Assembly (NCBI GenBank): GCA_002314945.1
Contig: DCHV01000056.1
Span: 55,038-72,642, forward strand
Length of the DNA: 17,605 nt
From: Prevotellaceae bacterium UBA1743
GTDB taxonomy: Bacteria > Bacteroidota > Bacteroidia > Bacteroidales > Bacteroidaceae
Direction of reading: 5' to 3'
How positions within the stretch are numbered: position 1 is the first letter of the stretch; every line of letters starts with the position of its first letter. Position numbers and translations under genes: made by a program. The notes under the pieces were generated by a model. The model was not told the DNA's origin and did not search any database. It was given only the letters and a program-made list of their open reading frames with translations. This document shows positions 1 to 7,923 of this stretch, piece by piece.

Positions 1-66
1 TAGCTCAGTTGGTAGAGCAAAGGACTGAAAATCCTTGTGTCCCCGGTTCGATTCCTGGTGACACCA
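1..66 (+). tRNA. tRNA-Phe (GAA), 5' end cut by window edge
   Basis: The window starts at tRNA position 8, so the first seven acceptor bases are missing. The D stem is GCTC/GAGC (3-6 with 15-18). The anticodon stem AAGGA/TCCTT (20-24 with 32-36) holds a 7-base loop with anticodon GAA at 27-29. The T loop TTCGATT is at 47-53. The 3' acceptor strand TGACACC (59-65) is followed by discriminator A at 66. No CCA tail is encoded. The T stem has one apparent C/T mismatch (44 with 56). Confidence 0.96.
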
Positions 67-73
67 CAAAAGA

Positions 74-112
74 AAGAACCGCAAGATTTACTCCTGCGGT
101 TCTTCTTTTTTT
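74..112 (+). terminator. Intrinsic terminator of the tRNA-Phe gene, possibly bidirectional
   Basis: A perfect 10-bp inverted repeat (74-83 with 95-104) closes an 11-base loop and is followed by a T tract at 106-112. It begins 8 nt after the tRNA. Read on the minus strand, the same hairpin lies about 27 nt after the stop of the DUF4874/DUF4832 gene and is followed by a short TCTTTT run, so it may also end the long minus-strand operon. Confidence 0.88.
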
Positions 113-130
113 GTATTACCTCCTTTTCTA

Positions 131-1576
131 TCAGGGAAGCACATTCAGTACACGTCCTCCTACGACTACACGCTCGGTACCTTCTGCCAATGTGATGGCA
201 TATTCCGGACGATAGTGGATAGAGGTTTCCTCGTCGGGTAACCACAAGGCAGCACGATACTTACCCTTGGGTGCATCTGCAGGCAGTTTGCCGGACAGGC
301 TTACCTTCACCTCTTCCCATGGAGCAAATGTCCTGGCATCTACATTCGTTGCAAATTCGTAGGCGGCACCTTTCTTGTTGTACAGTACCAGATATACTTT
401 GCGGGGATTGATGGGACGTGAGAAACCCACGTTGCGGATGGTTACGCTACCCTTGTACGTTCCGTTCTCCATTTTACCTTCATTCTGTACAGCCTCCAGA
501 CGATAACCGAAATGATCGCGGATATACTCATAGCCGGAAGGCTGAGGATTACGCTTGAAGTAGTTCTCATCACATGGCAACCCATGTGCCTTGAGCATCT
601 CTGCCGTAAAGGGAGTCACCTTCCATGCGTCGATACTGCACTTGCAATCCAGCTCGCTATTGGAATGTACGATGCTGAACGTGGTGTAGTGGTGTTGTAT
701 GAACCTATCCAACGTAGAGAGTGCGTTGGCATGAATCAGGTTGGGGACAGCACCCCAGAAAAGTTCACCTTCCACGGGCAGGTGAGCACTCTCACGAGTG
801 ACCTTGTCAAACTCCGGTTCACCCTTTTCTGTCCTGGAGAATGTACCGCCATCCGAATAGTTGGCCATCGTACCATCATTGAAGAATCCGATACGGCTCA
901 CATCCAGGTTACCCTCTCCTGCGGCTTGTTCTGCCAGGTCGCGGTATGCCATACGTCTCACCATCGTGGAGCGGCTGGGAGGCAGCATATCCAGAGTGGC
1001 TTGCAGAATCGCATTTACAGCCTTCGGGTCACGATCTATACCATTAGGGTCGCTATGGAACTCACCCCAGGCACCCAGCCATCCTGTCTGCAGGACGTAG
1101 ATGACGTCGATATTCTTACGTACGATGGGAGTAAGTTGTTTGATGTGCGACAAGATACGTTCCAGCGAAGGGGTATTCTTGGCATTTTCCATCACATCCT
1201 GATATGCGAAACGCAGGACAAACTTCACGCCATCCTTTCTCGCGCGATCAAAATCAGCTTGTAAGGCATCCAGTTTCGACTGTGGGATATCACTATCGAA
1301 ATACTTCGTCAGATAGCAATATGCCTGAGCCATCACCACTCCATCATCCTTGTAGTAGGCGAAAGGCCAGTTGTGACGGGCATACGAGCCCTCTCCGTCC
1401 TCCAGTCCTACCTTTATTTCGAAACGGAATCCTCGTTCGGGATTAGCCAAACCCTCGGTGGCTACCTTTACACGTGTAATCTCTTTTCCATCCTTATCCT
1501 GTGCTCCTGCAGGAAGCGCACACGCGAGCAGCATAGCAGCCACTCCCGCCATCAATGTTTTTTTTCCTTCTCTCAT
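131..1576 (-). CDS. Secreted DUF4874/DUF4832 domain protein
   Basis: The protein has 481 residues. Its N-terminus is a signal peptide: a basic start, a hydrophobic stretch at about 8-22, and a likely signal peptidase I site after the AGA at 23-25. An LLAC tetrad at 16-19 could be read as a lipobox, but the first reading fits better. The NPERGF motif at 45-50 is typical of DUF4874, and the stretch with GFFNDGTM plus the C-terminal beta-rich part fits DUF4832. These families look like carbohydrate-active or cell-surface proteins, but I know of no proven reaction. The gene begins 28 nt after the stop of argF' with no promoter-like box between, so it is probably the last gene of the arginine operon. 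The function is unknown. Confidence 0.88.
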   Translation of the reverse strand: MREGKKTLMAGVAAMLLACALPAGAQDKDGKEITRVKVATEGLANPERGFRFEIKVGLEDGEGSYARHNWPFAYYKDDGVVMAQAYCYLTKYFDSDIPQSKLDALQADFDRARKDGVKFVLRFAYQDVMENAKNTPSLERILSHIKQLTPIVRKNIDVIYVLQTGWLGAWGEFHSDPNGIDRDPKAVNAILQATLDMLPPSRSTMVRRMAYRDLAEQAAGEGNLDVSRIGFFNDGTMANYSDGGTFSRTEKGEPEFDKVTRESAHLPVEGELFWGAVPNLIHANALSTLDRFIQHHYTTFSIVHSNSELDCKCSIDAWKVTPFTAEMLKAHGLPCDENYFKRNPQPSGYEYIRDHFGYRLEAVQNEGKMENGTYKGSVTIRNVGFSRPINPRKVYLVLYNKKGAAYEFATNVDARTFAPWEEVKVSLSGKLPADAPKGKYRAALWLPDEETSIHYRPEYAITLAEGTERVVVGGRVLNVLP

Positions 1577-1604
1577 TAATATGTTATTTTACTGTTTTAC
1601 CTTT

Positions 1605-2576
1605 TTACAAAGATTCCAATATCCGTTTCAGCACTACCGTAGCACTTATCTCGCGATTGGCTGCCTCAGGAATCACCAGGCTTGTGGGAGCCTCTATCAC
1701 CTCGTCTGTAACAATCATATTCCTGCGTACAGGCAGACAATGCATGAAGTGCGCTTGGTTGGTGACAGCCATCTGGCGGTCGCTTACTGTCCAGTCGAGG
1801 AAGTTGTGATAGTCCTCCAGCACCTTGCCATAGTCGTTGGGACGTGTCACACCAGGGCAGCTCCAGTTCTTGGCATAGACAAAGTCTGCTCCCTCGAAGG
1901 CTTTCATCTGGTCATATTCCACACGTGCATCTCCTACGAAAAGTGGGTCCAGTTCATATCCTTCGGGATGTGTTACCACGAAATCCACATCAGCCGCATT
2001 CATCCATTGGGCAAAGCTGTTGGGTACTGCTTGAGGCAACGCCTTGGGATGAGGCGCCCAGGTCATCACTACCTTGGGACGGTCTTTCTTCTTGTACTCC
2101 TCGATGGTTATCAGGTCGGCAAAAGCCTGTAGAGGATGTACCGTAGCACTCTCCATGAAGAATACAGGACGTCCGCTATATTTGATGAACTGATTCAGTA
2201 TCACCTCGTTGTAATCATCCTCCCTGCTCTCGAAACGGGCAAAGCTACGTACGCCTATCACGTCGCAATAGGAGGCCATCACGGGAATTGCCTCCAGCAG
2301 ATGCTCGCTCTTGTCACCATCCATCACCACACCACGTTCCGTCTCCAGTTTCCATGCTCCCTGGTTGACATCCAGCACGATGACATTCATGCCCAAGTTC
2401 ATGGCTGCCTTCTGGGTGCTCAAACGAGTGCGAAGGCTGTTGTTGAAGAAAATGAGCAGAGCTGTCTTGTTCTTGCCCAACTCCTGATACTGGTAACGGT
2501 CCTTCTTGATGGCAAAAGCCTCATCCAGGGCAGTCCTCAGATTGCCCAGGTCTTCTACATTCTGAAATACTCTCAT
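1605..2576 (-). CDS. argF': N-succinylornithine carbamoyltransferase
   Basis: This enzyme transfers the carbamoyl group of carbamoyl phosphate to N-succinyl-L-ornithine, giving N-succinylcitrulline in the cytoplasm. It has 323 residues. The phosphate-binding SLRTR is at 47-51, HPLQ at 147-150, and HCLPVRRN at 279-286. These are signatures of the acylornithine branch of the family, not of ordinary ornithine carbamoyltransferase. Residue 90, in GDKSEH, is Ser. The equivalent residue is Pro90 in the Bacteroides fragilis succinyl enzyme and Glu92 in the Xanthomonas acetyl enzyme, and replacing that Glu with Ser, Pro, Val or Ala is known to switch the Xanthomonas enzyme to succinylornithine. A succinyl preference is therefore inferred. 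The start lies 10 nt after proC. Confidence 0.96.
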   Translation of the reverse strand: MRVFQNVEDLGNLRTALDEAFAIKKDRYQYQELGKNKTALLIFFNNSLRTRLSTQKAAMNLGMNVIVLDVNQGAWKLETERGVVMDGDKSEHLLEAIPVMASYCDVIGVRSFARFESREDDYNEVILNQFIKYSGRPVFFMESATVHPLQAFADLITIEEYKKKDRPKVVMTWAPHPKALPQAVPNSFAQWMNAADVDFVVTHPEGYELDPLFVGDARVEYDQMKAFEGADFVYAKNWSCPGVTRPNDYGKVLEDYHNFLDWTVSDRQMAVTNQAHFMHCLPVRRNMIVTDEVIEAPTSLVIPEAANREISATVVLKRILESL

Positions 2577-2586
2577 ACGCTCCTTT

Positions 2587-3363
2587 TTATTTTACGCTTG
2601 CCCTAAGTCCTGCGATAACAGCCGACGTGAAACCTTTATCCTCCATGGCATTCAGTCCCCGGATAGTGAATCCACCCGGGGTAGTCACCTTGTCTATCTC
2701 CTGTTCGGGATGACTCTCATTTGCCTCCAGCAAGGCCACAGCCCCTCTGAGGGTCTGCTGTACGATACGTTGGCCTACACCTGGGTAGAGGCCCAGTTCC
2801 ACACCTCCCTCTACTGCCGCACGGATATAGCGGAAAGCGTAGGCGATACCGCAACTGGCCAATGCCATTCCTGCTCCCATCTGAGCCTCCTGGATGAGCA
2901 TGGCATCACCCAACTCGCGGAAGAGAGAGAGCAAGAGATTGTCCTGCTCGGGTGTGGTATGCCATGCCGATACGAACGTCATGCTCTGACGTACGGCAAT
3001 AGCGGTATTGGGCGTGACGTGGAATACAGGCAGATCTGCTCCTGTCAGTTGAGCTATTTCCTGCGCGCTTATGCCTGCGGCAAAACTGGCCACGATGGGT
3101 TTCTCCTTGGCCAAAGCTTCCTTGATTCCACCCAGTACTTCTGCGGCAAGCCAGGGCTTTACGGCCAGTATCATCAGGTCAGCACCTTCTATACAGGCTT
3201 TGTTGTCGTGAGTCACCTCTATGGCAGGATATTGCTCCTTCAGGGCATCCAGATTCGTCTGGCAAGGGTCGCTTACCATCAGTCTGTATCCCTTCTCACT
3301 CTGAGCCAACCCTCTTGCTGTGGCGCCTCCCATATTGCCTGCGCCTATGATTGCTATCTTCAT
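2587..3363 (-). CDS. proC: Pyrroline-5-carboxylate reductase
   Basis: ProC reduces 1-pyrroline-5-carboxylate to proline with NAD(P)H, the last step of proline synthesis. The protein has 258 residues, slightly short for the family but complete. The Rossmann loop GAGNMGG is at 7-13. TPNTAIAV lies mid-protein, and the C-terminal family signature reads TTPGGFTIRGLNAME. The start overlaps the argD stop by 4 nt (ATGA), which implies translational coupling. Its place inside an arginine operon links the two glutamate-derived amino acids. Confidence 0.96.
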   Translation of the reverse strand: MKIAIIGAGNMGGATARGLAQSEKGYRLMVSDPCQTNLDALKEQYPAIEVTHDNKACIEGADLMILAVKPWLAAEVLGGIKEALAKEKPIVASFAAGISAQEIAQLTGADLPVFHVTPNTAIAVRQSMTFVSAWHTTPEQDNLLLSLFRELGDAMLIQEAQMGAGMALASCGIAYAFRYIRAAVEGGVELGLYPGVGQRIVQQTLRGAVALLEANESHPEQEIDKVTTPGGFTIRGLNAMEDKGFTSAVIAGLRASVK

Positions 3364-4490
3364 TCCAATACTTTCTTTAGTCGTTCTACAAAATCATCTG
3401 CCTCCTCTTTTGTCAGACACAGAGGGGGTAGCAGACGCAGGACATTGGTACCGCTGCATCCCGTGAAGCAATGTTCCTCGAAGAGCAGACGCTGACGAAC
3501 CTCCTTGTAGGGCTGATCCAGTTCTATACCTATCATCAGGCCCTCGCCACGTACATCGGTCACATGAGGGAGCGCCAGGTCACGCAGCTTCTGTATCAGA
3601 TAGGCTCCCACCTGAGCCGCATTCTCCACCAGCTGCTCTTCTTCCATTACATCCAGTACGGCCAGAGCTGCTGCACATGCCAAGTGATTACCTCCGAAGG
3701 TAGTACCCAACCGACCATATACAGCCTCGAACTTAGGACTGATGAGCAGGCCGCTCATGGGGAATCCGTTGGCAATACCCTTGGCTACTGTTATCAGGTC
3801 GGGTCTCACGCCTAAATGCTGATGGGCAAAGAACTTACCGCTACGGCCGTATCCACATTGTATCTCGTCGCATATCAGTATGGTACCCGTCTCGTCACAG
3901 AGGCGTCTCAGGCCTTGCAGGAATTCCGGGGTGAGCATACGTATGCCGCCCACGCCCTGGATGCACTCCACGATACAGGCACATACATCTCCCTTGCGCA
4001 ACTCCTTCTCCCATGCCTCCAGATCGTTGATGGGTAGATAGGTGACATGCCCGTTACTGTTGATGGGGGCAATTATCTTGGGGTTGTGGGTTGCCTCTAC
4101 GGCCAGGGAGGTACGTCCGTGGAAAGCCTTCTCCAGGCTCAGCACGCGGGTGCGCCCCGTATGGAAGCTCGCCAGTTTCAGAGCGTTCTCGTTGGCCTCT
4201 GCGCCACTATTCACGAGGAACAGAGTGTAGTCCTCGTAACCGCACGCCTTGCCTAATCGTTCGGCCAGTTGCTGCTGCAACTTGTTCACTACCGAATTGC
4301 TATAGAAGCCCAGGCAGTTCAACTGCTCGGTCATCTTCTCCACATAATGTGGGTGGCAATGGCCTATGCTTATCACGGCATGACCTCCGTAGAGGTCCAG
4401 ATATTCCGTTCCCTCTTCGTCCCATACGTGGCATCCCTTGCCTTTCACGATATTGACGGGGAAGAGAGGATATACATCAAATAATTTCAT
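3360..4490 (-). CDS. argD: Acylornithine aminotransferase (probably N-succinylornithine)
   Basis: This PLP enzyme of the class-III aminotransferase family moves an amino group between glutamate and the N-acyl-glutamate semialdehyde to form N-acylornithine. It has 376 residues. NSGAEANE is at 94-101, FHGRT at 123-127, the cofactor-binding DEIQ at 208-211, and the Schiff-base lysine is K237 in TVAKG. The gene overlaps argC by 1 nt (TGATG) and proC by 4 nt. Because the carbamoyltransferase in the same operon is of the succinyl type, the natural substrate is probably the N-succinyl form; this is inference from context. Confidence 0.96.
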   Translation of the reverse strand: MKLFDVYPLFPVNIVKGKGCHVWDEEGTEYLDLYGGHAVISIGHCHPHYVEKMTEQLNCLGFYSNSVVNKLQQQLAERLGKACGYEDYTLFLVNSGAEANENALKLASFHTGRTRVLSLEKAFHGRTSLAVEATHNPKIIAPINSNGHVTYLPINDLEAWEKELRKGDVCACIVECIQGVGGIRMLTPEFLQGLRRLCDETGTILICDEIQCGYGRSGKFFAHQHLGVRPDLITVAKGIANGFPMSGLLISPKFEAVYGRLGTTFGGNHLACAAALAVLDVMEEEQLVENAAQVGAYLIQKLRDLALPHVTDVRGEGLMIGIELDQPYKEVRQRLLFEEHCFTGCSGTNVLRLLPPLCLTKEEADDFVERLKKVLE

Positions 4491-5455
4491 CAGAATGCAC
4501 TTGCTTTTAGGTTCAGGCCTTCCTTCTCATCCAGCCCAAACATGAGGTTCATATTCTGTACAGCCTGTCCTACGGCCCCCTTCAGGAGGTTGTCGATACA
4601 GGAAATCATCAGCAACTGGTCCTCGTACTTTTCCACATACACCAGTGCCTTGTTGGTATTCACCACCTGTTTCATGTCGGGGCTCTTGGTGGTGAAATGG
4701 GTGAAGGCTGCATCCCCGTAGTATTCGGCATATACCCTCTGCACCTCCTCTATCGGAGCTTCGCAATGGGCGTATGCCGTCACGTAGATGCCGCGGGCGA
4801 AACAACCTCGCTGGGGAATGAAGAGCACACGTCCCTCGTAGCCCGGATGCAGTTCCTGAACCGTCTGGTTTATCTCCAGCAGATGCTGATGCGTGAAGGT
4901 CTTATATACCGAGATATTGTCGTTACGCCAACTGAAATGTGTCGTGGCACCTGGCTTCTGACCTGCGCCCGTACTGCCCGTGATGCCGTTGACGTGGATA
5001 TCGCCCTCTATCAGACCTGCCTTCAGGGCAGGAAGCATAGCCAACTGGATACAGGTGGCAAAGCATCCGGGATTAGCCAGATGATGGCTCTGGCGGATTG
5101 CCTCACGATGGGTTTCCGGCAGACCATATACGTAGTCGTGTTCTCCTGCGATACGGAAATCCTGCGCCAGGTCGATAATCTTCACGTTAGCGGGTACTTC
5201 GTGTTCCTTCAGGAAGGCCTCACTCTTGCCATGACCGAAGCAGAAGAACAGCACATCCACCTTGTCGAAAGGCATTTCGGCCGTAAACTCCATCTCCGTA
5301 TCGCCCAGCAGACCCTCGTGTACCTCGTACACCTTGTTACCTGCATTCGACTCACTGTTGGCAAAGACAATCTCCACCCCGGGATGGTTCAGCAGGACAC
5401 GTATCAACTCGCCTCCCGTATATCCGGCCGCGCCTAAAATACCGACCCTCACCAT
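4490..5455 (-). CDS. argC: N-acyl-gamma-glutamyl-phosphate reductase
   Basis: ArgC reduces N-acyl-glutamyl phosphate to the semialdehyde using NADPH. The protein has 321 residues. The nucleotide-binding GAAGYTGG is at 8-15. The catalytic cysteine is C131 in ANPGCFAT, and the HQHLLEINQ segment matches the conserved histidine region near the active site. The start codon shares one base with the argG stop (TAATG), and the stop shares one base with the argD start. The pathway substrate is probably N-succinylated in this organism, judged by argF'. The matching kinase gene argB is not in the window. Confidence 0.96.
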   Translation of the reverse strand: MVRVGILGAAGYTGGELIRVLLNHPGVEIVFANSESNAGNKVYEVHEGLLGDTEMEFTAEMPFDKVDVLFFCFGHGKSEAFLKEHEVPANVKIIDLAQDFRIAGEHDYVYGLPETHREAIRQSHHLANPGCFATCIQLAMLPALKAGLIEGDIHVNGITGSTGAGQKPGATTHFSWRNDNISVYKTFTHQHLLEINQTVQELHPGYEGRVLFIPQRGCFARGIYVTAYAHCEAPIEEVQRVYAEYYGDAAFTHFTTKSPDMKQVVNTNKALVYVEKYEDQLLMISCIDNLLKGAVGQAVQNMNLMFGLDEKEGLNLKASAF

Positions 5456-6654
5456 TATCTTTCCTCCTCGGGATGAACACTATAGTAGGCACGCAACGGG
5501 GTGCTGGTCACCTTGATGAAGCCCTTGGCATCCTCGCTTGTCCAGGCCTTGGCCGTCTCGCCATATTCGCCCAGCTTGTTGTGTACGAGGTCGTCGGGTG
5601 TGTCGGCTCCTACTGTCTGATAGCTGTAGGGACGCAACTCCAGGGTGACGGTACCATTCACGTTCCGCTGGCTGCTCTCCAGCATAGCCTCCATATCGGG
5701 CATCACAGGCTCCAGATACTGGCTTTCGTGCAGGAACATGCCATACCAGTTGCTCACCTGATCCTTCCAGTACTGCTGCCACTTGCTCAGGGTGTATTTC
5801 TCCAGATAGCGATGGGCTGCGATAATCAGCATGGGGGCAGCTGCCTCGAATCCCACACGTCCCTTGATACCGATAATCGTGTCTCCCACATGGCAGTCAC
5901 GTCCGATGGCGTAGGCGGCACCTATCTTCTCCACGGCCTGGATAGCGGCAATCTTGTCCTCGTACTCCACACCGTTCACGCTACATATCTCGCCCTTCTT
6001 GAATCCGATGCTCAGAATCTCCGGCTCTGTCTTCGTGGGATGTTTCAGATAGGCACTCTCGGGGAGGCCCTGTGTGCTGTCCAATATCTCGCCACCGCAG
6101 ATGCTGGTACCCCAGATACCCACGTTGTAGCTGTATTTCAGTTTCGTGAAGTCGGCATAGTAGCCGTTGGCATTCAGATAGTCCACCTCTTCCTTGCGGC
6201 TCAGGTTGCGGTCGCGGGTCAGAGTGATAATCTCCACGCCTGGAGCCATTACCAGGAAGGTCATGTCGAAGCGGATCTGGTCGTTACCCGCACCCGTCGA
6301 ACCATGGGCGATGGCATCAGCTCCTATTTCCTTGGCATAACGTGCGATGGCCAGAGCCTGGAAGATACGTTCCGAGGACACCGAGATAGGATAGCAGTTG
6401 TTGCGGAGCACGTTGCCATATACCATATAGCGGAGCGACTTCTCGTAGTACTCCTTCGTCACGTCCAGGGTCACGTACTTCACAGCTCCCAACTTGTAGG
6501 CATTCTCCTCGTTGGCCTTCAACTGTTCCTCACTAAAGCCACCCGTGTTGGCACAGGCAGCATACACCTCATATCCCATTTCCTTGGTCAGGTACATCAC
6601 ATTATAGCTGGTGTCGAGACCGCCCGAAAAGGCCACTACAACTTTCTTCTTCAT
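5455..6654 (-). CDS. argG: Argininosuccinate synthase
   Basis: ArgG joins citrulline and aspartate with ATP to make argininosuccinate. The protein has 399 residues, the normal length. The ATP-pyrophosphatase loop SGGLDTS is at 10-16, and the AHGSTGAGNDQIRFD segment, conserved in the aspartate/citrulline-binding site, is intact. The start lies 12 nt after the acyltransferase gene, and the stop overlaps argC by one base. The partner lyase argH is absent from the window, so it must lie elsewhere in the genome. Confidence 0.97.
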   Translation of the reverse strand: MKKKVVVAFSGGLDTSYNVMYLTKEMGYEVYAACANTGGFSEEQLKANEENAYKLGAVKYVTLDVTKEYYEKSLRYMVYGNVLRNNCYPISVSSERIFQALAIARYAKEIGADAIAHGSTGAGNDQIRFDMTFLVMAPGVEIITLTRDRNLSRKEEVDYLNANGYYADFTKLKYSYNVGIWGTSICGGEILDSTQGLPESAYLKHPTKTEPEILSIGFKKGEICSVNGVEYEDKIAAIQAVEKIGAAYAIGRDCHVGDTIIGIKGRVGFEAAAPMLIIAAHRYLEKYTLSKWQQYWKDQVSNWYGMFLHESQYLEPVMPDMEAMLESSQRNVNGTVTLELRPYSYQTVGADTPDDLVHNKLGEYGETAKAWTSEDAKGFIKVTSTPLRAYYSVHPEEER

Positions 6655-6666
6655 ATTCTTGTTGTT

Positions 6667-7281
6667 TTATTTTGATTCAATATTGTTGTCTATCTCCTTG
6701 ATGCGTAGCAGCACATCCTCCGATATCTTGGCTGGGAGGTGCTCCTCGGGGTCGTACAGCATACCTGTGCAGATGCAGTACTTACGCTCCGTACGATGGA
6801 GTACATCCACGTTCACGCAACCCTCGCAGCCGCGCCAGAAAGCCTCATCATCCGTCAGGTCGGCAAAGGTGCAGGGCTTGTACCCCAACTGCGTGTTCAT
6901 GGCCATCACAGCCGCTCCGCTCGTCAGGGAAAATATCTTGGCATGAGGCCAGCGCAACCGAGCCAACGTGAAGGTCATATCCTTGATGCGCTTCGCCAGG
7001 CCAAGGCCGCGGAAGTCGGGATGCACTATCAGGCCCGACGTGGTCACATACCGCTTGTCCTCCCACGTCTCGATATAGCTGAATCCGGCAAAGGTCTCGC
7101 CACGCAGGGCTATCACAGCCTTCGCCTCGCGCATCTTCTTCGCCACGTATTCGTGTGTGCGCTTGGCGATACCCGTGCCGCGTACCTTGGCGGCATCCTC
7201 TATCGTCTTCAGGATGGTATCTACATATCTCTCGTGGCTTTCGTCGGCCACTACCACTATTATTTCCTCGTTGTTTTCCAT
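6667..7281 (-). CDS. GNAT acyltransferase, probable N-succinylglutamate synthase
   Basis: A GNAT-fold protein of 204 residues. The acyl-CoA-binding loop is HPDFRGLGLA at 87-96. A distinctive C-terminal part has four cysteines arranged as C152-x2-C155 and C169-x-C171, which may bind a metal; this is my inference. The gene sits between argR (9 nt gap) and argG (12 nt gap). As far as I recall, the Bacteroides thetaiotaomicron protein in the same position (BT3761) was assigned by mutant fitness data as the first enzyme, acylating glutamate with succinyl-CoA. No classical argA or argJ is visible here, so this role would fill the gap. GNAT membership is sure; the substrate is inferred from position. 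Confidence 0.85.
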   Translation of the reverse strand: MENNEEIIVVVADESHERYVDTILKTIEDAAKVRGTGIAKRTHEYVAKKMREAKAVIALRGETFAGFSYIETWEDKRYVTTSGLIVHPDFRGLGLAKRIKDMTFTLARLRWPHAKIFSLTSGAAVMAMNTQLGYKPCTFADLTDDEAFWRGCEGCVNVDVLHRTERKYCICTGMLYDPEEHLPAKISEDVLLRIKEIDNNIESK

Positions 7282-7290
7282 TTTATGCTG

Positions 7291-7776
7291 TTAGTATGAT
7301 AACTTGCTTCGTAGGGCGGGAAGGTATTCACGCAGGGCGGCTATCACCTCATCTCGGGTGGCGTTCTCCGCCAGCACCACCAGGATGGTGTCATCCCCTG
7401 CCACTGTACCCAATAGCAGGGCGCTATGGGCATTATCCAGCGTATAGGCCACCATGCTGGCATGGCCGGGAGGCGTATGGATGACCAGCAGGTTGCCCGA
7501 GAACTGGACGGCCCATTTCTCCCTGTTCACCTCCTCGTGACTGGGGGCAGGAGAGAACATGCCCTCTTTCGACATGGAATAAACCGAACGCCCGTTGCGC
7601 AGGCGCACCTTGCTGATGCGCAGTTTCTTCAGGTCGCGGCTCAGCGTGGCCTGCCCACAGGGGAAACCTGCCTTGTCCAACTCCACCAGCAACTCGTCCT
7701 GACTCTCCAACTGCTGCGAACCGACTATCATACGGATAGCCTTCAGTCGTGTATTCCTATCTTGAAAATCTCGCAT
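7291..7776 (-). CDS. argR: Arginine repressor ArgR
   Basis: This hexameric, arginine-responsive DNA-binding regulator has 161 residues. The N-terminal winged helix covers about 1-70 and contains the recognition motif ATLSRDLKKL at 43-52. The C-terminal arginine-binding and oligomerisation domain carries GTVAGDDT at 123-130, whose aspartate pair contacts arginine in characterised ArgR proteins. It is the first gene of the operon. ARG-box-like palindromes overlap its promoter, so it probably represses itself and everything downstream when arginine is plentiful. A second family member, AhrC-like activator, would look the same in sequence. Confidence 0.96.
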   Translation of the reverse strand: MRDFQDRNTRLKAIRMIVGSQQLESQDELLVELDKAGFPCGQATLSRDLKKLRISKVRLRNGRSVYSMSKEGMFSPAPSHEEVNREKWAVQFSGNLLVIHTPPGHASMVAYTLDNAHSALLLGTVAGDDTILVVLAENATRDEVIAALREYLPALRSKLSY

Positions 7777-7796
7777 AAATATCCATTTTTGCGGGG

Positions 7797-7804
7797 CAAA
7801 GTTA
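7797..7804 (-). promoter_or_regulatory. Bacteroidetes-type -7 box for argR operon
   Basis: The minus strand reads TAACTTTG, a perfect match to the Bacteroidetes -7 consensus TAnnTTTG, 20 nt before the argR start codon. No good -33 TTTG is visible; the place where it should be is filled by the ARG-box-like palindrome. The predicted leader is only about a dozen bases. Confidence 0.7.
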
Positions 7805-7815
7805 CGGCTTTTTTG

Positions 7816-7846
7816 TGAATATATTCATCTTTTGGCGGAATATTCA
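7816..7846. promoter_or_regulatory. Tandem ARG-box-like ArgR operator
   Basis: A perfect 12-bp palindrome TGAATATATTCA at 7816-7827 is followed 20 bp later (centre to centre) by a second one, GAATATTC at 7838-7845. Another half-site, GTGAAT, follows at 7855-7860, again about 20 bp on. The Escherichia coli ARG box is two TGAAT/ATTCA arms separated by 4 bp and usually occurs in pairs about 21 bp apart; here the arms sit 2 bp apart or closer. The site covers the -33 zone of the argR promoter, which suits repression. Confidence 0.65.
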
Positions 7847-7887
7847 TCGAAAAAGTGAATAAAAACGTGTATTTCTAATCTTTTACG

Positions 7888-7895
7888 TACCTTTG
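7888..7895 (+). promoter_or_regulatory. Bacteroidetes-type -7 box for the 7924 gene
   Basis: TACCTTTG matches TAnnTTTG and lies 28 nt before the start codon at 7924. No clear -33 TTTG is seen at the usual 19-21 bp distance. The box is divergent from the argR promoter and within about 30-70 bp of the putative ArgR sites. Confidence 0.55.
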
Positions 7896-7923
7896 TACCC
7901 TGAATACGTAACTTTACCGAAAA

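Noticed and set aside
1..66. tRNA-Phe as an integration site for the accessory region
   Set aside because: The arginine operon, a core locus, lies next to it; the accessory genes begin more than 8 kb away, and no copy of the tRNA 3' end was noticed elsewhere in the window.
131..1576. Lipoprotein signal (LLAC at residues 16-19) in the DUF4874/DUF4832 protein
   Set aside because: The hydrophobic stretch continues past the Cys and a good signal peptidase I site follows, so a plain secreted protein is more likely.
5473..6675. 400-codon open frame on the plus strand
   Set aside because: It lies exactly antisense to argG, and its translation shows no family signature. High-GC codon bias in argG keeps the opposite frame open. 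The same holds for the long plus-strand frames at 2710-3495, 4697-5437 and 10300-11103.
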